Origin: JAZDKP01 sp043802925
GTDB taxonomy: Bacteria > Fibrobacterota > OXYB2-FULL-49-7 > JAEUSG01
DNA: 17,566 bases
Direction of reading: 5' to 3'
Assembly (NCBI GenBank): GCA_043802925.1
Contig: JAZDKP010000054.1
Span: 1-17,566 of the forward strand
The position numbers and the translations under genes were made by a program. A model generated the notes under the pieces. It searched no databases. It saw only the letters and a program-made list of their open reading frames with translations, and had not been told where the DNA came from. Positions 13,693 through 17,566 of the stretch are shown here, one piece after another (the first letter of the stretch is position 1; every line of letters starts with the position of its first letter).

Positions 13693-13773
13693 ATGAAGCG
13701 AATTTGTGTTTATTGCGGTTCAAGCCCGGGCCTGCTGCCGGAGTATGCTAAAGCCGCGCGCCGCACTCCTTGA
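13693..13773 (+). pseudogene. 5' remnant of a LOG-family (TIGR00730) gene
   Basis: An ATG one base after the regulator stop opens a 26-codon frame reading MKRICVYCGSSPGLLPEYA and on to KAARRTP before a TGA. The first 23 residues are the hallmark N-terminus of LOG-family nucleoside-monophosphate phosphoribohydrolases (normally ~190 residues); the catalytic PGGxGT region is missing entirely. After KAAR the sequence leaves the family. In the +1 frame the bases after the break read AALLETDSGQYVFLKEQKPH, which looks protein-like and ends at 13855, suggesting a deletion joined this stub to another gene's tail. It may still be translated as a short peptide. Confidence 0.7.
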
Positions 13774-13835
13774 AACGGATTCCGGGCAATACGTATTTTT
13801 AAAGGAACAGAAGCCACATCAACAATGGAGTTCCC

Positions 13836-14240
13836 ATGATAGACCGGATGAATGAGACTGTTGTCAAGGCCATCCTTGAAACCTTTCCCGCTGAAATCAC
13901 GGTCATTGACGCCAACGACGAGGTCATCGGCTGGAACAAGCACGAACACCGCCTGTTCAAGCGGCCGTTGACTTCGATGGGCCTCAACTTCCGCGAATGC
14001 CACCCCAAGGAAAGCGTGTACAAGGTCGAGCAAATCGTGGGTGAAATGAAATCCGGAAAACGCGACAAGGCGCGTTTCTGGATTGACCTGCCCGTGGGAC
14101 CGAACAAGGAAAAGCATAAAATCCTCATCGAGTTCTACGCCCTGCGCGACGACAGCGGAAAATATACCGGCTGCATGGAGGTCACGCAGGACATCGAGGA
14201 ACTCCGCCACCTCCAGGGCGACAAACGGCTGCTGGATTAA
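13836..14240 (+). CDS. Stand-alone PAS-domain protein (DUF438 C-terminus-like)
   Basis: A 134-residue cytoplasmic protein consisting of a single PAS fold: FPAEITVIDANDEVIGWNKHEHRLF (17-41), NFRECHPKESV (51-61), GKRDKARFWIDL (74-85), KILIEFYALRDDSGKYTGCMEVTQDI (95-120). The GWNK...CHP...KSGKRD...FWID...VTQDI pattern matches the PAS domain found at the end of DUF438 proteins and in short PAS proteins. The invariant-looking Cys55-His56-Pro57 may sit in the ligand pocket; haem or metal binding is a guess. There is no output domain, so it must act through a partner. ATG 13836 has GGAG at 13827-13830. The next gene starts four bases after its stop. Confidence 0.75.
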   Translation: MIDRMNETVVKAILETFPAEITVIDANDEVIGWNKHEHRLFKRPLTSMGLNFRECHPKESVYKVEQIVGEMKSGKRDKARFWIDLPVGPNKEKHKILIEFYALRDDSGKYTGCMEVTQDIEELRHLQGDKRLLD

Positions 14241-14244
14241 CAAC

Positions 14245-16011
14245 ATGAAATACACCGTCATTCCCGACAGCGTGCGTGTTGATCCGGTCAATGTGCGCCT
14301 GCATGAATACCAGCCGGAATTGTATCAACGCAACATTCCCGAGGATTATCTTTACAACAATGTTGTCTGGAACGAAAAGGACAAGGTCGTCCGGCTCAAG
14401 GCCGCGGGCAACGAGACCGTGGCCTTTCAGGTCGTTCTGCTTTCGGACCGGCAATGTAAGGGGATAGCGGCTGAACTGACTTCCGAAAGTTCGCCGGACC
14501 TTTTTTCCAGACGCAATGTCGAACTGTTCAAGGAATGGTTCGTGGAGGTCCATGTCCCCTCTTCGGGATATGAAAAAACAACCATGGGGCCGGGCTGGTA
14601 TCCGGACGCGCTCATTCCCCTGGATTCCACGCCTGCAAACTGGGGCGCTCCCTTTGCCATGCCCGATTACTGGAACCGCGTCAGAGGCCAGAAGGCTGCC
14701 ATCCTCTGGGCGGATATTTATGTGCCGCCCCAAACCCCGGCGGGACGCTATTCCGCCGAAATCCGCATCCGGGCCAAGGGGTTGGAAACCGATATTCGCA
14801 TACCTGTTGAGCTGACGGTATGGCCTTTTGCACTTCCTAACGAGGACACGCTGAAAGGGAATTTTTACACGGGCGCCTACAAGCACTGGTCGCACGAAAA
14901 GGAGCTGCGGCACCAGCAGATGTTCAAGCGCCACCGTATTGCGGTACACCAATGTTATTACCGGCCGCTGGTTAAGTGCGATCCCGGTACGCTTCAGGTT
15001 GACTGGACCCAGTACGACGCGCGCCTTGAGAAATACCTGGACGGGTCCGCCTTCACTTCCCGCCATGGGTACTACGGCACCGGCGTTGGCGAGCCGCTCG
15101 AATACCTGCTCCTGCCGTTTAATGTCACCGGCCACCGCAACTCTAAGGGCTGGCCCTTTGATACCGCGGGTCCCCGAGACGCGACCTTCTGGAAACAGCT
15201 CGATTATGTCTGCGCCGAAACCCGGAAGCACCTCCTTGAGGAAGGCCGCGTCAACCTTAAAAGAACGCAGTTGCAGCTTTTCCTGAACGGACTTGACGAG
15301 TGCTATACTCGAGAGGCGCATGATGAAATGAAGGTCTGGTCCAAGTATTTCAAAAAGTATTTTCCCGAAGCGCTCTATCGCATCGACGGCGGTTATGACG
15401 ACGCAACCATGGACTATCTGGGCAACGGCACGATTGACCTTTGCATCTACCATTCGGGCGGCTACGACATGCCCAAGGTGGAGCGGAATCGTGCGCGCGG
15501 AGTCAAGGATTGGATATACGGGCCCACGGTTTACGAAAGCAAGACCAACATGCTCACCGGCGCCTCCTCGTTCATTGACCTTTCCCTGCTCACGCAGCGG
15601 GGCCTGAGCTGGCTGGTACACAAGTACAAGGCCGCTTCCTGGTGCCAGTGGGAATTCATGTACGGGCACGACATGGCCTGGTTCAATCCCGAGACCTTCA
15701 AGAACGATCAACTCGAAGAGTTCCGCTGCTTCAACGGCAACGGGACCCTCGTTTACAATGGCGAGTTTCTGGGCCTTCCGGATCCCGTGGTTTCCATCCG
15801 TCTCAAGGCCACCCGCACGGGCAGCCAGGAATGGGAATACCTCAAGCTTTACGAAAAAGTAGTGGGCGACACGTCACGTGTCCTGGATAATCTGCTTTAC
15901 CAGCCGCTTGGAACCGCGTCCATCGGGAACCTCGAGCCCTGGAACTGCGATATTTCGGCTTGGGACCGCGCGCGGCTCGAAATGGGCGAGGCGATTGCCC
16001 AGAAGATGTAG
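14245..16011 (+). CDS. DUF4091 / GH123-like glycoside hydrolase
   Basis: A 588-residue protein without signal peptide, so cytoplasmic. The N-terminal ~200 residues form beta-sandwich-like sequence (GNETVAFQVVLLSD, AILWADIYVPPQTPAGRYSAEIRI). A barrel region follows with FLNGLDECYTREAHDEM; the adjacent Asp351-Glu352 pair fits the Asp-Glu pair used in substrate-assisted catalysis by GH123. The C-terminus has the DUF4091 signature GNGTLVYNGEF...PVVSIRLKATRTGSQEWEYLKLY. GH123 enzymes remove N-acetylgalactosamine, but DUF4091 relatives are broad, so the substrate is open. No Shine-Dalgarno is evident at ATG 14245, four bases after the PAS gene stop, so coupling is likely. The partner downstream is a GH30 enzyme. 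Confidence 0.8.
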   Translation: MKYTVIPDSVRVDPVNVRLHEYQPELYQRNIPEDYLYNNVVWNEKDKVVRLKAAGNETVAFQVVLLSDRQCKGIAAELTSESSPDLFSRRNVELFKEWFVEVHVPSSGYEKTTMGPGWYPDALIPLDSTPANWGAPFAMPDYWNRVRGQKAAILWADIYVPPQTPAGRYSAEIRIRAKGLETDIRIPVELTVWPFALPNEDTLKGNFYTGAYKHWSHEKELRHQQMFKRHRIAVHQCYYRPLVKCDPGTLQVDWTQYDARLEKYLDGSAFTSRHGYYGTGVGEPLEYLLLPFNVTGHRNSKGWPFDTAGPRDATFWKQLDYVCAETRKHLLEEGRVNLKRTQLQLFLNGLDECYTREAHDEMKVWSKYFKKYFPEALYRIDGGYDDATMDYLGNGTIDLCIYHSGGYDMPKVERNRARGVKDWIYGPTVYESKTNMLTGASSFIDLSLLTQRGLSWLVHKYKAASWCQWEFMYGHDMAWFNPETFKNDQLEEFRCFNGNGTLVYNGEFLGLPDPVVSIRLKATRTGSQEWEYLKLYEKVVGDTSRVLDNLLYQPLGTASIGNLEPWNCDISAWDRARLEMGEAIAQKM

Positions 16012-16032
16012 GTCCTGTATCCAGGGGAATCT

Positions 16033-17382
16033 GTGTCAGAGGCAAAACCCATCCGTGTCTTCCAGACGGCTCGGGACACCCGGGACCGCCTGACATTTAA
16101 GGGTACGCGCCGGTTCAGCGGTTCACACGCTGATGCCGCTGCCCGCCTTCTCATATTGTATCCCGAGGTCGTCTACCAGACCATCGAAGGCTTTGGCGGC
16201 GCCTTTACCGAAGCCGGGGCGGTCACGCTCCAAAAGCTCAGTACTGCCAGGCGTAATGAAATCCTGCGTGCATACTTCCATCCCAAAACCGGTCTGGGCT
16301 ACTCACTTTGCCGCACCCATATCAACAGCTGCGACTTCTCCACCGGCAATTACGCTTATGTTGAAGACCCGGCGGATACCAAGCTGAAAACGTTTTCCAT
16401 CACCCGGGACGAGGCTGCACTCATCCCTTTCATCAAAGGGGCGCAGAAGGTGCCGGGTGCGAACTTCCGGATGTTCGCCTCTCCATGGAGTCCGCCCGCA
16501 TGGATGAAAACCAATCATCAGATGAATCAGGGCGGCAAACTGCAGAAGAAATATGCGGCGGTGTGGGCGGAGTATTATGCGAAGTATATTGCCGCCTATG
16601 CAAAAAAAGGAATCAAAATCTGGGGACTGACGGTCCAGAACGAACCCAAGGCGGTGCAAAAATGGGATTCATGCGTTTATTCCGCTGAAGAAGAACGGAA
16701 TTTTGTCCGCGACCATCTGGGGCCCGTGCTGAAGAAGAGAGGGCTGGGCCATGTTAAAATAATGGTCTGGGACCACAACAAGGAACGGGTGTATGGGCGG
16801 GCCAAGGTCATTCTTTCCGACCCCAAAGCGGCCAAGTATGTCTGGGGAGTGGCCTTTCACTGGTATTCGGGCGACCATTTCGAAAACCTGTCCATCATGG
16901 ACCGGATGTTTCCCGGTGTAAAGCTTTTGTTCAGCGAAGGGTGCGTGGAGAAGGCGGCCAATATCGGGAAATGGGAGAACGGCGAACGGTACGGACACCA
17001 TATTATCGGGGACCTCAATCACGGTGCTGTCGGCTGGGTTGACTGGAACCTGTTGCTCGATGAAAAGGGCGGCCCCAACCATGTGGGGAACTATTGCGAT
17101 GCGCCCATCATTGCGGACACACGGAAAAACAAGATCCTCTACGAAAGCTCCTATTATTACATCGGTCATTTCAGCCGGTTTATCCGGCCCGGCGCGCGAC
17201 GCATCGGGTGCAGCCGTTATACCGACAAGCTCGAAGCCGCGGCTTTCCGAAACCGGGACGGAAGCCTTATCACCGTGGTCTTAAACCGAACCGATGAGGC
17301 TCTGGCGTTTATCCTGCGGCTCGGACACCAGACCTCGGAGTTCACAAGCCTGCCGCATTCGATGATGACACTCGTTTGCTGA
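16033..17382 (+). CDS. Glycoside hydrolase family 30 (beta-glucosylceramidase-like)
   Basis: A 449-residue GH30-type enzyme. IEGFGGAFTEAGA (near 51-63), SLCRTHINSCDF, FASPWSPPAWMKTN and GLTVQNEPKA with acid/base Glu204, then AFHWYSGDHFENL and LLFSEGC with nucleophile Glu302, are all family hallmarks. The C-terminal beta domain (AAFRNRDGSLITVVLNRTDEA) is present. GH30 members of this clade hydrolyse beta-glucosides or beta-1,6-glucans. Most are secreted, but this one has no signal peptide, like the DUF4091 protein before it. GTG 16033 has AGGGG seven bases upstream; the gap to the preceding gene is 21 bp. The two enzymes and the PAS protein form one unit. Only 24 bp follow before the rnpB -35. 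Confidence 0.92.
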   Translation: MSEAKPIRVFQTARDTRDRLTFKGTRRFSGSHADAAARLLILYPEVVYQTIEGFGGAFTEAGAVTLQKLSTARRNEILRAYFHPKTGLGYSLCRTHINSCDFSTGNYAYVEDPADTKLKTFSITRDEAALIPFIKGAQKVPGANFRMFASPWSPPAWMKTNHQMNQGGKLQKKYAAVWAEYYAKYIAAYAKKGIKIWGLTVQNEPKAVQKWDSCVYSAEEERNFVRDHLGPVLKKRGLGHVKIMVWDHNKERVYGRAKVILSDPKAAKYVWGVAFHWYSGDHFENLSIMDRMFPGVKLLFSEGCVEKAANIGKWENGERYGHHIIGDLNHGAVGWVDWNLLLDEKGGPNHVGNYCDAPIIADTRKNKILYESSYYYIGHFSRFIRPGARRIGCSRYTDKLEAAAFRNRDGSLITVVLNRTDEALAFILRLGHQTSEFTSLPHSMMTLVC

Positions 17383-17405
17383 GACAGCGGCGCATTGTGA
17401 ATGTG

Positions 17406-17434
17406 TTGCGTTCCTGCGCCTATTAATGTATTTA
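17406..17434 (+). promoter_or_regulatory. rnpB promoter
   Basis: TTGCGT (17406-17411), 17-bp spacer, TATTTA (17429-17434). Transcription would start at about 17441-17443, which fits the expected 5' end of RNase P RNA. The -35 lies only 24 bp beyond the GH30 stop, with no terminator between, so read-through from the glycosidase unit may reach rnpB. Confidence 0.6.
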
Positions 17435-17441
17435 AATAAAC

Positions 17442-17566
17442 GGGAGCGGATCGGGCAGCCGCTCTTCCGGGCAACCGGGGGAGAGGAAAGTCCGGGTACC
17501 ACAGGGCAGGATGCTTCCTAACGGGAAGGCGGGGCGACCCGCGGAAAGTGCCACAGAAAACAAACC
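17442..17566 (+). ncRNA. rnpB: RNase P RNA (type A), 5' part, cut by the window edge
   Basis: The catalytic RNA of RNase P, which trims the 5' leader of tRNA precursors. The conserved block GAGGAAAGTCCGGG is followed by ACAGGGCAGGATGC and later by GAAAGTGCCACAGAAAACAA, the diagnostic core segments of bacterial RNase P RNA in the right order and spacing. The short P3-like hairpin near the start and TTCCTAACGGGAA (P12 region) are also seen. Only about the first 125 of ~350-400 bases are inside the window. The 5' end is set from the promoter. Confidence 0.95.

Noticed and set aside
14182..15711. 509-codon minus-strand frame opposite the DUF4091 gene
   Set aside because: The plus strand carries clear DUF4091 motifs over the whole stretch; the antisense product shows no domain.

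Overview
This looks like chromosomal DNA of a Gram-negative bacterium. The gene style is that of the FCB group, perhaps Fibrobacterota or a neighbouring uncultured phylum. The pointers are a lipoprotein signal, an outer-membrane barrel-like protein, a DUF5683 protein, and a secreted protein whose C-terminus resembles a type IX secretion (Por) sorting domain. The phylum is inferred from protein style, not from a marker gene. The only phylogenetic RNA is the first ~125 bases of RNase P RNA at the right edge. There is no transposase, integrase, CRISPR array, tRNA or rRNA.

Layout. (1) Bases 1-321 are non-coding with three hairpin-forming repeats. (2) 322-861 encodes a DUF4416 protein on +, convergent with and overlapping the end of glpD (828-2453, -). 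(3) 2454-2757 is a divergent intergenic region with an AT-rich promoter zone, a candidate structured RNA and a perfect intrinsic terminator. (4) 2758-4948 is a two-gene + unit: a coiled-coil/zinc-ribbon protein and guaB (IMP dehydrogenase). (5) 9253-5009 is a tight four-gene - operon: lipoprotein, DUF5683 protein, a cytoplasmic receiver-Ser/Thr-kinase hybrid, and a secreted glycosidase-like protein with a sorting tail. The last gene starts at a TTG overlapping the kinase stop. (6) 10247-9450 (-) encodes an outer-membrane-like protein. (7) 10468-13691 (+) holds a DUF4390-like gene, an NtrY-like sensor kinase and an NtrX/NtrC-type sigma-54 activator, followed at once by a 26-codon remnant of a LOG-family gene. 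(8) 13836-17382 (+) carries a stand-alone PAS protein and two glycoside hydrolase-type proteins without signal peptides (DUF4091/GH123-like and GH30). (9) rnpB begins near 17442 behind its own promoter.

How the genes fit together. Two signalling modules flank an envelope cluster. One is a membrane histidine kinase with a sigma-54 activator. The other is a receiver domain fused to a Hanks-type kinase, co-transcribed with envelope genes and a secreted, probably carbohydrate-active protein. The PAS-glycosidase cluster suggests cytoplasmic processing of an imported or internal sugar polymer or glycoside. A G/C-rich inverted repeat (C-run, TTT, C-run, hairpin) occurs four times, always at a gene boundary, and one copy supplies the C-terminal tail of the sensor kinase.
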